Below are positions 7,108 to 15,776 of a DNA stretch of 32,181 nt, piece by piece (position 1 is the stretch's first letter; every line of letters begins with the position of its first letter). The notes under the pieces are model-generated. The model was given only the letters and a program-made list of their open reading frames with translations. It did no database searches and was not told where the DNA came from. The stretch is from the NCBI RefSeq assembly GCF_014698835.1, contig NZ_JACJTU010000066.1:1-32181 (forward strand), read 5' to 3'. The position numbers and the translations under genes are program-made. This stretch comes from Nostoc paludosum FACHB-159. GTDB taxonomy: Bacteria > Cyanobacteriota > Cyanobacteriia > Cyanobacteriales > Nostocaceae.

Positions 7108-8385
7108 ATGTTTGAACATAGCCGCCGTAATCTTGCTCACTGGTTTGCCCTGTCGATGGGTGGAATTTTGTTTGCGTTTGCTGGGGTGGGTTACTGTCTG
7201 AGTGTGGAAGAACAGTTGCGGGTTTTTGATGACGAACTATTTTCACAAAGTAAGGCTTTTGCTGCTAAAACTGAATACTCGCTTTATCAAAGTCAATGGC
7301 AAAATCAGCGCAGGCAACAAACTCCTGTGGAAAACGGTGCATCGTTGAATGGTGGACTGGTGTACGCCCGATGGTATAACTCTCAGAAACAACTGGTGCA
7401 ATTTATTGGTTCGTCTGGTAACAAACAACTGACGGCTGAACCAGGATTTCAAACGTTGGAAATACCACTCAACTCAGATTTACCCAGCAAAACAACCTGG
7501 GTTCGCCAAGTTACAGTTCCTGTTTTGTCAGATAAGGAGTTAGTCGGCTATTTCCAAACGGCAGTTCCAATGAACTCTCTACACAGTAGCTTGAACCAAG
7601 GCCGCTTGTTTCTTACTTTGGGGGTTCCTGTTACCTTTGGTGTAATTGGAATTACGGGTTGGTTTTTGGGTGGGTTGGCGATGCGGCCAAGTTTGCGGGC
7701 TTATCAGCAATTGCAGCGATTTACAGCTGACGCTTCTCATGAGTTACGGGCACCTGTGGCTACGGTATTGAGTAATGCCCAGGTTGCTCTGATGCCACCG
7801 GAAGATTTATCTGAACAAAGATTGCGGTTGCAAAATATTGCCGAAACTGCTAAGTCCATGACTACGCTAATTAATAATCTGCTTTTCCTGTCGCGTCATA
7901 ATGGTTCGCTGACGGACACGATATTAAAACCTGTTGATTTGTGTGAAATCTTAAAATCCCTTGCCCAAGATTTTGCGGCTCAGGCTCCTGCCCAAAACCT
8001 TAATTTTAATGCGCGATTTCCAGAACAAGCCGTAATGTTAGAAGCTGATGCCAATTTGCTCAAACAAGCGGTGATTAATCTACTGACTAATGCTTTCAAA
8101 TATACGCCAACGGGAGGTAAGGTGGAATTACTACTTTTTACCCAGTCTCACTGGGCGGTAATTCAGGTTAAAGACGATGGCATTGGTATTCCCGCTGCTG
8201 ATTTACCACATATTTTCGATCGCTTTTATCGTGTAGATGCTGTTCGTTCTCGTGAAACAGGCGGCTTTGGGCTGGGACTGGCGATCGCTCAACAAATTGT
8301 GCAAGGATACAATGGCCAAATAACTGTTAAAAGTACAGTTGGTCAAGGCTCAACTTTTCAAATTAACCTTCCCCTCAAACTTTGA
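7108..8385 (+). CDS. Sensor histidine kinase (RppB-like), partner of the 5859-6533 regulator
   Basis: I place the start at the ATG at 7108, giving 425 aa; upstream in-frame codons translate the repeat array and the antisense of the neighbouring gene. Order: membrane helix about residues 13-31, extracytoplasmic region, second membrane helix about 170-195, then directly a dimerisation domain with His211 (DASHELRAPVA) and a C-terminal ATPase domain with N box (INLLTNAFKYTP), G1 (VKDDGIGIP), F box (FDRFYRVD) and G2 (GFGLGLAI). No clear HAMP domain separates TM2 from the histidine helix. It would phosphorylate the regulator encoded upstream. The stop is two bases from the stop of the convergent devC gene, so no terminator can lie between them. 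Loss of the upstream ribosome-binding site through repeat growth may affect expression. Confidence 0.88.
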   Translation: MFEHSRRNLAHWFALSMGGILFAFAGVGYCLSVEEQLRVFDDELFSQSKAFAAKTEYSLYQSQWQNQRRQQTPVENGASLNGGLVYARWYNSQKQLVQFIGSSGNKQLTAEPGFQTLEIPLNSDLPSKTTWVRQVTVPVLSDKELVGYFQTAVPMNSLHSSLNQGRLFLTLGVPVTFGVIGITGWFLGGLAMRPSLRAYQQLQRFTADASHELRAPVATVLSNAQVALMPPEDLSEQRLRLQNIAETAKSMTTLINNLLFLSRHNGSLTDTILKPVDLCEILKSLAQDFAAQAPAQNLNFNARFPEQAVMLEADANLLKQAVINLLTNAFKYTPTGGKVELLLFTQSHWAVIQVKDDGIGIPAADLPHIFDRFYRVDAVRSRETGGFGLGLAIAQQIVQGYNGQITVKSTVGQGSTFQINLPLKL

Positions 8386-8387
8386 TG

Positions 8388-9557
8388 CTAAAAGATATCA
8401 GCAGGGTCGGCAGCGCGCAGTTTTTGAATGGCGATCGCTCCTGATAAAATACACATGACAATGGTTAATGTCAGCACCGTAATGGCACGACTAAGTTTCA
8501 TCGCAATGGGTAAAAATGTTGCAGATTGAGTCATTATGTATAGTCCATTGGAGATGAAAATTCCTGGTATAAAGCCCAAAGTCGCTAATATAAAAGCTTC
8601 TTGCAGAACAATTCGGACAAAATACAGATCGCTATAACCCATGGCCTTTAATGTGGCGTATTCTGGCAAATGATCTGAGACATCTGTGTAGAGAATTTGA
8701 TAAACAATTACTGTTCCGACTAAAAACCCGATAACGACACCAAAGCCAAAAATATAGGCGATGGGAGAGCCATTAGCCCAATATGTACGTTCGCGATCGG
8801 CAAATTCATCTCTGGTTAATACTAGTAAATTATCTGGTAAAATTGATTTTAACTCTGCTTGTAAAAGCTGAATATTAGCATTGGGTTTTAATCGAATAAT
8901 TCCTACATCAATATCATTAGCTTGTCGTCTTTTAAACAGCCGTAAAAATGTCGAATCACTAGTGATTAAATTACCTTCAGCAGAAAAGGAAGAACCAAGA
9001 GTAAATAAACCAGTAATTTTAATTTTATAATTATTAACTTGTACGTCAAGGGGATTTTCCGTTGCTAATAATTTAGGAACATCACCGATTTGGGGTAGTA
9101 ATCCAGCCCTGTCAAATAGTGCATTGTTCATTAACAATAGTTGGTCTAATTGCCGATTTACTTCTGGCAAATCAAATGCAGGTTTATTGGGATTAATTCC
9201 ATAGACGAATATTTGGCGACTGCCTTGATTTTCTGGATTGCGCCAATTAGCTTGACCAATATAAAGAAAGCTCACAGAATCTACACCATCCACACCTACT
9301 GCTTGATAAAGGTTATCTCTAGAAAAACTTTTGATGGCGTTGAGATTATCAGACAGTTTATTAACTATAAATAAATCACCTTGGAGGATGGCATAAGGGC
9401 GCACCTGGGAATCAAATAGTGCATCTTTCATGCCTAGTTGCAAAAACATGAGTAAATCAGCAAACGCAATTCCAGCTATAGCTACTGCAAGGCGGCCTTT
9501 TTTGTAACTCATTTGCCGCCAAGACAAAAAAGTTTTACGAAATATTTTTTTCAGCAT
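8388..9557 (-). CDS. devC: DevC-family ABC exporter permease
   Basis: The 389-aa FtsX/MacB-type permease has a membrane helix near residues 24-44 (AVAIAGIAFADLLMFLQLG), a periplasmic domain of about 200 residues, and three further helices near 265-290, 320-345 and 355-380. A cytoplasmic-side motif LPEYATLKAMGY typical of DevC precedes the third helix. DevC works with DevB (adaptor), DevA (ATPase) and a TolC-like channel; the best-known set exports heterocyst glycolipids. Here it follows devB, but no devA follows: the next gene is a convergent kinase two bases away. It must therefore recruit an ATPase encoded elsewhere, or be non-functional. As the last gene of the tetrapyrrole block it may serve in product export (inference). 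Confidence 0.9.
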   Translation of the reverse strand: MLKKIFRKTFLSWRQMSYKKGRLAVAIAGIAFADLLMFLQLGMKDALFDSQVRPYAILQGDLFIVNKLSDNLNAIKSFSRDNLYQAVGVDGVDSVSFLYIGQANWRNPENQGSRQIFVYGINPNKPAFDLPEVNRQLDQLLLMNNALFDRAGLLPQIGDVPKLLATENPLDVQVNNYKIKITGLFTLGSSFSAEGNLITSDSTFLRLFKRRQANDIDVGIIRLKPNANIQLLQAELKSILPDNLLVLTRDEFADRERTYWANGSPIAYIFGFGVVIGFLVGTVIVYQILYTDVSDHLPEYATLKAMGYSDLYFVRIVLQEAFILATLGFIPGIFISNGLYIMTQSATFLPIAMKLSRAITVLTLTIVMCILSGAIAIQKLRAADPADIF

Positions 9558-9594
9558 TATCTAAATTTGATTTTATAAAAATTTGTAATGATTA

Positions 9595-9616
9595 AGAATT
9601 CAGAATTCTGAATTCT
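9595..9616. repeat. 22-bp perfect palindrome overlapping the devB stop codon
   Basis: AGAATTCAGAATTCTGAATTCT reads identically on both strands. The last codons of devB (Asn-Ser-Glu-Phe) and its TGA stop are inside it. Related GAATTC/TGAATTC runs occur at 16909-16921, so this is a dispersed repeat type that has replaced or extended the end of devB. Confidence 0.9.
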
Positions 9617-10790
9617 GAGGCTCAATAGCAACTAGTACTTGTGAATTCGTTAAATTTGCAACCTGTCTGCTATCTTGTGGAGTTAGCCAAATTCTGACTT
9701 CAACTATTTTGCGATCGAGATTTTCTCCAGGTTCCCCACTAGTTACTTGTTGTTTTTTCACCTGTAGACCAATTGATTTAACAGTACCACGCAATTTACT
9801 ATAGAATGATTCACTGATGATTGTGGCTGGCTGACCCGGACGAATTTTGCTAATGTCAGTCTCATAAACTTCTGCTACTACTTGCATTTGGTTAGTTTGT
9901 CCCAACTCGACAATACCTTCGTTGCTGACGACTTCTCCCGGTTTAGCGTAAATATCGAGGATACGGCCTGCTATTGGTGCGCGGATATAAGCTTGTGCTA
10001 GTTCTGCTTTTGCTTTGTTTGCGGCTGCACTAGCTTTTAAAACTTCAGCTTGCGCCGCTTGCACATCTACTGGTCGCACTTCGGCAATTCTGTCTAAATT
10101 GGCTGTAGCTTGATTAATTTGCTCTCTAATTGTGTCGTTACTCTGATTTTGCTGGGCTTTAGCTTCGTTAAGTTGTGCTTGTGCTGTTTCTAGAGTCAGC
10201 CGTTTTCTGTCTAGTTCGGCAGATGCGATCGCTCCTTGTTGATAAAGTGACAAATAGCGACTATATTCAGCATTGGCATTGTTCACCTCAGCCTGCCAAC
10301 GCGCAATTGAGGCTTGCTGCGTAGCCACTTCACCCTTTAACTGTTCTTGCAAACGCACAATTTCCGCTTGCTGAGCGCTAATTTCCCCAGATTTTGCACC
10401 TGCTTTCACCTTAGCTAGTTCTGCTTGGGAGACTTTCACCTGTGCTTGTGCTTCCAAGAAAGCGCTTTGTAGGCGGCTTTGGGCATCCATTATTGCAATT
10501 ACTTGGCCAGCCTTAACGCTATCGCCCCGTTGTACCAAAAGTTGAGTTACGCGGTCATTACTGAGAGTCGCAGGTACAGATACTTTAATTGATTCCGTCG
10601 CTGGTTCGAGTCGTCCTAATGCGCTGATTTTGCGAACAACCAAAGGAGTTTTGACAACTTGAGTTGATGGAGTAGGTTCTTTAGATTGAGAAATACCATA
10701 GAAAAAGATGGCGCTGCTGATACCTACTGCTGTAACGATGAAAGCAAGTGTCCATTTACCGGAGGGTTTTGATAATGCTTGGAGATTCAT
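9600..10790 (-). CDS. devB: DevB-family ABC exporter membrane fusion protein
   Basis: The product, about 396 aa from the ATG at 10790, is a HlyD-type adaptor of the DevB class. It has an N-terminal membrane anchor (WTLAFIVTAVGISSAIFFYG, about residues 13-32), the DevB-typical segment ISALGRLEPATESIKVSVPA, a lipoyl motif (LLVQRGDSVKAGQVIAIMDAQ), a long coiled-coil hairpin (about 90-250) and a C-terminal barrel (GRILDIYAKPGEVVSNEGI). The open frame extends upstream to 10838, but those 16 residues translate a GGGCATT repeat array, so I reject that start. devC follows with a short gap. hemF1 lies 99 bp upstream on the same strand, which ties the exporter to the tetrapyrrole genes. The C-terminal residues come from a palindromic repeat. 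Confidence 0.9.
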   Translation of the reverse strand: MNLQALSKPSGKWTLAFIVTAVGISSAIFFYGISQSKEPTPSTQVVKTPLVVRKISALGRLEPATESIKVSVPATLSNDRVTQLLVQRGDSVKAGQVIAIMDAQSRLQSAFLEAQAQVKVSQAELAKVKAGAKSGEISAQQAEIVRLQEQLKGEVATQQASIARWQAEVNNANAEYSRYLSLYQQGAIASAELDRKRLTLETAQAQLNEAKAQQNQSNDTIREQINQATANLDRIAEVRPVDVQAAQAEVLKASAAANKAKAELAQAYIRAPIAGRILDIYAKPGEVVSNEGIVELGQTNQMQVVAEVYETDISKIRPGQPATIISESFYSKLRGTVKSIGLQVKKQQVTSGEPGENLDRKIVEVRIWLTPQDSRQVANLTNSQVLVAIEPQNSEF

Positions 10791-10802
10791 AGGTATTGCG
10801 AA

Positions 10803-10854
10803 TGGGGCATTGGGGATGGGGCATTGGGCATTGGGCATGGGGCATGGGGCATTA
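10803..10854. repeat. GGGCATT-type short tandem repeat array
   Basis: Imperfect 7-8 bp units (GGGCATT, GGGGCAT, GGGCATG) fill the space between hemF1 and devB. Similar units on the opposite strand occur at 30038-30075 and a two-copy seed at 5131-5145. This is a classic heterocystous-cyanobacterial repeat type and explains the spurious upstream extension of devB. Confidence 0.88.
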
Positions 10855-10889
10855 GCTATTCTCCGCGTTCCCGCGTCTCCCCAGTCAAC

Positions 10890-11909
10890 TCATTTCAGCC
10901 AATTTTGAGGCTTTAAGAAAGTTGTGTATAATTCGGCTTCTGGGGTGTTGGGTTCTGGTTTATAGTCGTATTCCCAACGGACTAGGGGAGGTAGAGACAT
11001 GAGAATTGATTCGATGCGTCCGTTGGTTTGCAGACCAAAAATTGTGCCTCGGTCATAAACTAAGTTGAATTCTACATAGCGGCCTCGGCGATATAGCTGG
11101 AATTGACGCTGGCGATCGCTATATTCCATTGACTGCCGTCTTTCAACAATGGGAATATAAGATGGGATAAAAGCATTGGCACAACTACCAGCAAATGCAA
11201 ATATATCTTCCCAAGTCCGAGGTTTTAGCGAGCCAATTTGCTGACTTTCAACAGCAGCAGCAGAATCAGAGTATGGGCCGCGATACAATTGCCCTAAACC
11301 ATTTTGATAATCAAAGAAAATCCCACCAACACCACGCGTTTCCTGACGATGTTTCAGGTAAAAGTATTCATCGCACCAAGGTTTAAATACTCTGTAATAG
11401 TCTGGATGATGAACATCGCAAGCTTGTTTGAGTACGGAATGAAAATGAATTACATCTTCTACAAAGGGGTAGTAAGGAGTTAGGTCGCAACCACCGCCAA
11501 ACCACCAAACTGGCCCGGCTTCAAAGTAGCGATAATTCAGATGCACAGTTGGGATATAAGGATTGCGCGGATGCAATACCATAGAGGTGCCTGTGGCATA
11601 AAAGCCATGTCCAGCAGCTTGAGGGTATTGAGTCAAAATCGAAGGTGGCAAATCTGTACCCCAAACTTCTGAAAAGTTGACTCCACCTTGTTCAAATATC
11701 CCACCATCTCGGATGACACGAGAACGTCCGCCTCCTCCTTCGGGTCTTTGCCACACATCCTCTTGAAATTTCCCTGCGCCATCTATTTGTTCCAAAGTCT
11801 GGGAAATATCAGCTTGCAATTTTTGCATAAATGTGCTGACTCTAACCTTGGCATCAGCTGGGGGTAAAGATAGAGTCGGATTTGCTTGGAAAGTGGTAGT
11901 ACTTGTCAT
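10890..11909 (-). CDS. hemF: Oxygen-dependent coproporphyrinogen III oxidase, cluster copy 1
   Basis: This 339-aa cofactor-free enzyme oxidatively decarboxylates the propionates of rings A and B of coproporphyrinogen III to vinyl groups. Family motifs are intact: HPRNPYIPTVHLNYRYFE, WWFGGGCDLTPYY, CDEYFYLKHR, RGVGGIFFDYQNG, RRGRYVEFNLVYDRGT and the C-terminal GRIESILMSLPPLVRWEY. Small departures from the usual cyanobacterial sequence are Cys in GGGCDLTP and Gln in HRQETRG. It is the third-last gene of the block, downstream of hemC, and pairs with the much more divergent hemF2 at the other end. It may be a cluster-dedicated enzyme rather than the housekeeping copy. The start at ATG 11909 gives the usual N-terminal length. 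Confidence 0.95.
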   Translation of the reverse strand: MTSTTTFQANPTLSLPPADAKVRVSTFMQKLQADISQTLEQIDGAGKFQEDVWQRPEGGGGRSRVIRDGGIFEQGGVNFSEVWGTDLPPSILTQYPQAAGHGFYATGTSMVLHPRNPYIPTVHLNYRYFEAGPVWWFGGGCDLTPYYPFVEDVIHFHSVLKQACDVHHPDYYRVFKPWCDEYFYLKHRQETRGVGGIFFDYQNGLGQLYRGPYSDSAAAVESQQIGSLKPRTWEDIFAFAGSCANAFIPSYIPIVERRQSMEYSDRQRQFQLYRRGRYVEFNLVYDRGTIFGLQTNGRIESILMSLPPLVRWEYDYKPEPNTPEAELYTTFLKPQNWLK

Positions 11910-12100
11910 AATTTTTATATTTAAGTGTGTTGGATAATTTTTTCAGGCAAAGGCGCAAAGAGAAGAGGAGTTTGAGATTTTGGTATATGAATAATTAGGA
12001 ATTAAGAGTTATGGCAGCCAAAGCATAGTTTAGGATATAGGCTGAGCATAAAACCCAGAGACCAAGACACTTTCAAGCCTATTGCCCTAGTCCCCAGTCC

Positions 12101-13084
12101 CTAACCCCGCACTGTTTGAAAAATTTCGTCTAAAATTTCCTTGGCACCTTGTTGGCGTAGCTTCTGGGCTAGTTCAATGCCTAGATTTTCTGCTGATTCT
12201 GCTGCGCCAGTTACAGTGTCTTTTATCAGTCGTTGACCATCGATACTAGCTACTAAACCTGTTAAGGTGAGAGTATTTTCATACAATTTGGTATTTACAC
12301 CAATTGGTACTTGACAACCGCCTTCTAGTTCTCGCAAGAAAGCACGTTCAGCTAAGGTACGATCGCGTGTAGGAATATGTTCAATAGCTTTCAGTAGTGA
12401 TAGTACATCTGCATCGTCAGCACGGCATTCGATACCTAAAGCGCCTTGTCCAACAGCGTAGAGAGAGATTTCTGTGGTGAGGACTTGATCGATGCGATCG
12501 CTCATTCCTAATCTTTGCAATCCGGCAGCTGCTAAAATCAGGGCATCGTATTCGCCATTATCTAGTTTTGCTAGGCGAGTATTCAAATTGCCGCGCACAT
12601 CTTTAAATGTAAACTCAGGAAATTTGTTCCGTAACTGCGCTAGTCGTCGCAGTGAAGATGTACCAATAACTGCACCTGCTGGTAAAGTATCTAGTTGTCT
12701 ATCTTTGTATTTTTCATGGAAAACTACAGCATCAGCTGGGTTTTCCCGTTCTGTTACTGCTCCTAATACTAACCCTGTGGGTAAATTAGTCGGCAAATCC
12801 TTGAGAGAATGAACAGCAAAATCAATTTCGCCATTCAGCATTCCTAATTCTAATTCTTTAGTGAATAGTCCTTTGTCACCAATCTTGGCTAATGCTACAT
12901 CTAAGATATTATCACCTTGAGTAGACATAGTATGAACTTCAAAATTAATATTAGGAAAATGCTGTTGCAGTTGTTCTTTTACCCAATAAGTTTGAACTAA
13001 AGCAAGTTGGCTTTTACGAGAACCAATACGAATAGTACGAGAACCAGAATCAATAGAAAGTGAAACCAATTGAGATTGAGCCAT
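12101..13084 (-). CDS. hemC: Porphobilinogen deaminase (hydroxymethylbilane synthase)
   Basis: The 327-aa cytosolic enzyme polymerises four porphobilinogens to hydroxymethylbilane. Visible are the N-terminal signature IRIGSRKSQLALVQTYWV, the loop FTKELELGMLNGEIDFAVHSLKD, the catalytic-aspartate region ENPADAVVFH, the Arg cluster IGTSSLRRLAQLR and VRGNLNTRLAKLD, and Cys257 in ELEGGCQVPIG, which attaches the dipyrromethane cofactor. All expected residues are present. It lies between hemE and hemF1 on the same strand, with hemD absent, so closure to uroporphyrinogen III would depend on a housekeeping hemD outside the window. Likely a dedicated second copy. Confidence 0.96.
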   Translation of the reverse strand: MAQSQLVSLSIDSGSRTIRIGSRKSQLALVQTYWVKEQLQQHFPNINFEVHTMSTQGDNILDVALAKIGDKGLFTKELELGMLNGEIDFAVHSLKDLPTNLPTGLVLGAVTERENPADAVVFHEKYKDRQLDTLPAGAVIGTSSLRRLAQLRNKFPEFTFKDVRGNLNTRLAKLDNGEYDALILAAAGLQRLGMSDRIDQVLTTEISLYAVGQGALGIECRADDADVLSLLKAIEHIPTRDRTLAERAFLRELEGGCQVPIGVNTKLYENTLTLTGLVASIDGQRLIKDTVTGAAESAENLGIELAQKLRQQGAKEILDEIFQTVRG

Positions 13085-13114
13085 ATTTTTTAAATTTAAT
13101 GAATTACTAACAAA

Positions 13115-13161
13115 CTCTCTGCGTAACTTTGCGCTTACCTCAGCGCTCCTTTGCGTTTAAA
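13115..13161. repeat. Dispersed CTCTGCGTAACT...GCGCTCCTTTGCGTTTAAA element
   Basis: The run from CTCTGCGTAAC through GCGCTCC to TTTGCGTTTAAA closely matches 29103-29150 in the same plus-strand orientation, with a few base differences. It fills most of the hemE-hemC gap. A shorter CTTTGCG run lies at 14309-14325 and a complementary one near 11947-11960. Confidence 0.8.
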
Positions 13162-13168
13162 AAATTAA

Positions 13169-14251
13169 CTAAACCCTAGAAACGAGTAAACTTTCCTTCT
13201 GACCTCTCCCTTCTCCCACATATTTAGAATTTTTAGCAGTTTCAAAAAAGAAAGCGACATTTTCTTCCGGAGTGTTTTGCAAAACCCCATGACCAAGATT
13301 TAAAATATGTCCTCGATCGCCAGCTTTACGTATAGTTTCTTGAATGCGATCGCTAATATATTCTTGAGAACCAAATAATGCACAGGGGTCTATATTTCCT
13401 TGCACGCCAATATGTTTGCCGATGCGTTCTCTAGCTACTGCTAAATCAACTGTCCAGTCAACGCTAATTACATCTACCCCCGATAATGCCATTAATTCTA
13501 ATATCCCGGCACTATTATTGATATATAAAATCAAAGGTGTTTCTGGATGGGTAGCTTTGATTTGTTTGACAATTTGTTGCAGATATGGTAAAGAAAATTC
13601 CTGAAAATCTGCCGGGGTGAGTTGACCAGCCCAAGAGTCGAAGATTTGGATTACTTGGGCGCCGGCATCAATTTGATATTTAGCATAAATCGCGATCGCA
13701 TCTGCCAGTTTTCCTAAAAATTGATGCAGTATGTCTGGCTGGCGGAAACCCATACTTTTGATAATCGCATAATCCTTTGAACTTTTGCCTTCAATGGCGT
13801 AAGCTGCTAAAGTCCAAGGCGCACCAACAAAACCTAACAGAGTCGCTTCACCATTAACTTCTTTGCGTAAAGTTGTCAGAGTCTCCCGCACAAATGGTAA
13901 CGAGGCTTCTGGGTCAAGGGAAGTTAGCGCATTTATTTGCTGTTGAGTGCGGATAGGCTGCTCAAAAATTGGCCCTCTACTTTCAATAATGTCGAAGGGA
14001 ATACCAATTCCAGGTAACGGCGTGAGAATATCTGAGAACAAAATCACACCATCGGGTTTGAAAGCATAAAAAGGTTGTAATGAAATCTCCACAGCGATAT
14101 CTGCATTCTCAGAACGTTCCCGAAACGAGGGATATTTTTCCCGCAAATCGCGGTAAGCCTTCATATAGCGCCCAGCTTGGCGCATCATCCAAACTGGAGG
14201 GCGATCGAGTACTTCACCACGCGCAGCTTGCAGTAATCTATAGTTATTCAT
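13169..14251 (-). CDS. hemE: Uroporphyrinogen decarboxylase
   Basis: The 360-aa cytosolic enzyme converts the four acetate side chains of uroporphyrinogen to methyls, giving coproporphyrinogen. Motifs: PPVWMMRQAGRYM near the N-terminus, FSDILTPLPGIGIPFD with the pyrrole-binding Asp, GAPWTLAAYAIEGKSSKDY, and the C-terminal NLGHGVLQNTPEENV. Length and motifs are normal. It lies 84 bp upstream of hemC and is preceded by the P450 gene. Methyl groups made by HemE would persist as ring methyls in a tolyporphin-type product (inference). Confidence 0.96.
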   Translation of the reverse strand: MNNYRLLQAARGEVLDRPPVWMMRQAGRYMKAYRDLREKYPSFRERSENADIAVEISLQPFYAFKPDGVILFSDILTPLPGIGIPFDIIESRGPIFEQPIRTQQQINALTSLDPEASLPFVRETLTTLRKEVNGEATLLGFVGAPWTLAAYAIEGKSSKDYAIIKSMGFRQPDILHQFLGKLADAIAIYAKYQIDAGAQVIQIFDSWAGQLTPADFQEFSLPYLQQIVKQIKATHPETPLILYINNSAGILELMALSGVDVISVDWTVDLAVARERIGKHIGVQGNIDPCALFGSQEYISDRIQETIRKAGDRGHILNLGHGVLQNTPEENVAFFFETAKNSKYVGEGRGQKESLLVSRV

Positions 14252-14341
14252 GTATTTATTTCTCCGTAAAAATTAGGGTTAATTAATTAGACAATTCTCA
14301 ATTCTTATTCTTTGCGTCTTTGCGTGAATTAATATTTTCAC

Positions 14342-15718
14342 TCAGCTAACTGCATTAACAAACACATTTGATTGACGATAACGACGTTCAGTCACCAGCA
14401 AATTTATAGAACGAGAAGGTTCTATTCCTGGGCCGCGACGGATAAAATTCACCGGACGAGTATCAGTTAAAGTTAATTGATAACGCGATAAAATTGTGAA
14501 TATTACCAACTTCATGAGATACATAGCAAAAGCATTACCTACACACATGCGATTGCCACCACCAAAGGGCAAATATTCATAACTAGAATACTGCCGATTC
14601 AGAAAACGTTCTGGTTGGAACTGTTGAGGATTTGAGTAAACTTCCTGGTTACGATGAGTCGAATAAATATTAGGATAAATCCTCGAACCTACAGGGAATT
14701 CATAACCCATCGTTTCAAATGGAGCTTGAGCAACCCGCATAAATGCCAGTATAATTGCAGGGGTAATGCGGAGTGTTTCTTGACAGGTTGCTGTTAAGTA
14801 AGGCAATTGGGCGATCGCCTTAACATTTGAAAGATCGCTGACTGTATCTATCTCTGCAAGCAACTTTTGCTGAATTTCTGGTACTTTGTGAATCCAGTAC
14901 AAAGCCCACATTAAAGCCGTCGATGCTGTATCATAACCTACTAGCAGCAACGTAATCAATTCATCGCGCAACTCGCGATCGCTCATTGATTGGCCTTCTT
15001 CATCACGAGCTGCTAAAAGTAAAGAAAGAATATCTGTGCGTTCTGATTGGAAATTTTGACGACGTTCGGCAATTTCAGCATATAGTAATTCGTCTACTTC
15101 TTTTTGTAGCCGCAAAAAACGTCCCCAAGGACTCCAAGCGCCCCAATCTTTTTGTAAAGCTGGAAAAAATAGAGGAAAAGTAAAATATGCAGAAGTTCCC
15201 ACACCTACTAATAACAGCAATTTTTCTCTGAGTTTTTCAGAGCGATCGCTTTTAGTTAAACCAAAAACAACATTTAACAAAGCATTCAGAGAAACTTCTC
15301 GCATACAGCTAGATAATTCAACAGATGTGCCAACTTTCCAAGACATCATCATCTGTTCAGCTAACTCACAAATGAGACTACCATATAGTCGCATTCGTTC
15401 TCCATGATAGGGAGGTACAAGTAATTTTCGCTGGCGTTGATGCGCTTTACCATCGAGCAGCATTAAAGAATTATCCCCCATCACAGGGCGAAACATTTCA
15501 TTCCCTACCCCAGCTGCAAATGTTCCCAATGGAGCAGTCAAAATATCTTCAAGGGCTTGAGGATGACTGATAATTGTAATTGGTTTTTCACCGGGAAGTT
15601 GAATTGTGAAAATATCTCCGTAACGCTGAGTATAAGCATCCAATAAATCTGTAGGTCGTCTACCCCATTGAAATAACTCCGAAAAGGATAGTTTATGAGG
15701 CGGATTATCTAATTTCAT
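14342..15718 (-). CDS. Cytochrome P450 (CYP110-like)
   Basis: The 458-aa monooxygenase has no N-terminal membrane anchor. Seen: the I-helix LLLVGYDTASTALMW with the oxygen-activating Thr, the K-helix ExxR in CQETLRITP, the PERF region (FQPERFLNRQ) and the haem-binding loop FGGGNRMCVGNAFA with Cys392 as axial ligand. The N-terminal part (RYGDIFTIQLPGEKP, HQRQRKLLVPPYHGERM) resembles cyanobacterial CYP110. It sits between Rieske oxygenase 1 (58-bp gap) and hemE, so a tetrapyrrole substrate or intermediate is a reasonable inference, though CYP110 members usually act on fatty acids and terpenes. No ferredoxin or reductase partner is encoded in the window. Confidence 0.93.
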   Translation of the reverse strand: MKLDNPPHKLSFSELFQWGRRPTDLLDAYTQRYGDIFTIQLPGEKPITIISHPQALEDILTAPLGTFAAGVGNEMFRPVMGDNSLMLLDGKAHQRQRKLLVPPYHGERMRLYGSLICELAEQMMMSWKVGTSVELSSCMREVSLNALLNVVFGLTKSDRSEKLREKLLLLVGVGTSAYFTFPLFFPALQKDWGAWSPWGRFLRLQKEVDELLYAEIAERRQNFQSERTDILSLLLAARDEEGQSMSDRELRDELITLLLVGYDTASTALMWALYWIHKVPEIQQKLLAEIDTVSDLSNVKAIAQLPYLTATCQETLRITPAIILAFMRVAQAPFETMGYEFPVGSRIYPNIYSTHRNQEVYSNPQQFQPERFLNRQYSSYEYLPFGGGNRMCVGNAFAMYLMKLVIFTILSRYQLTLTDTRPVNFIRRGPGIEPSRSINLLVTERRYRQSNVFVNAVS

Positions 15719-15776
15719 AGTTTTGGAGGTTCACAATAAATAATCATCTCTTAAGGAATTAACAGGACAATCAAGT

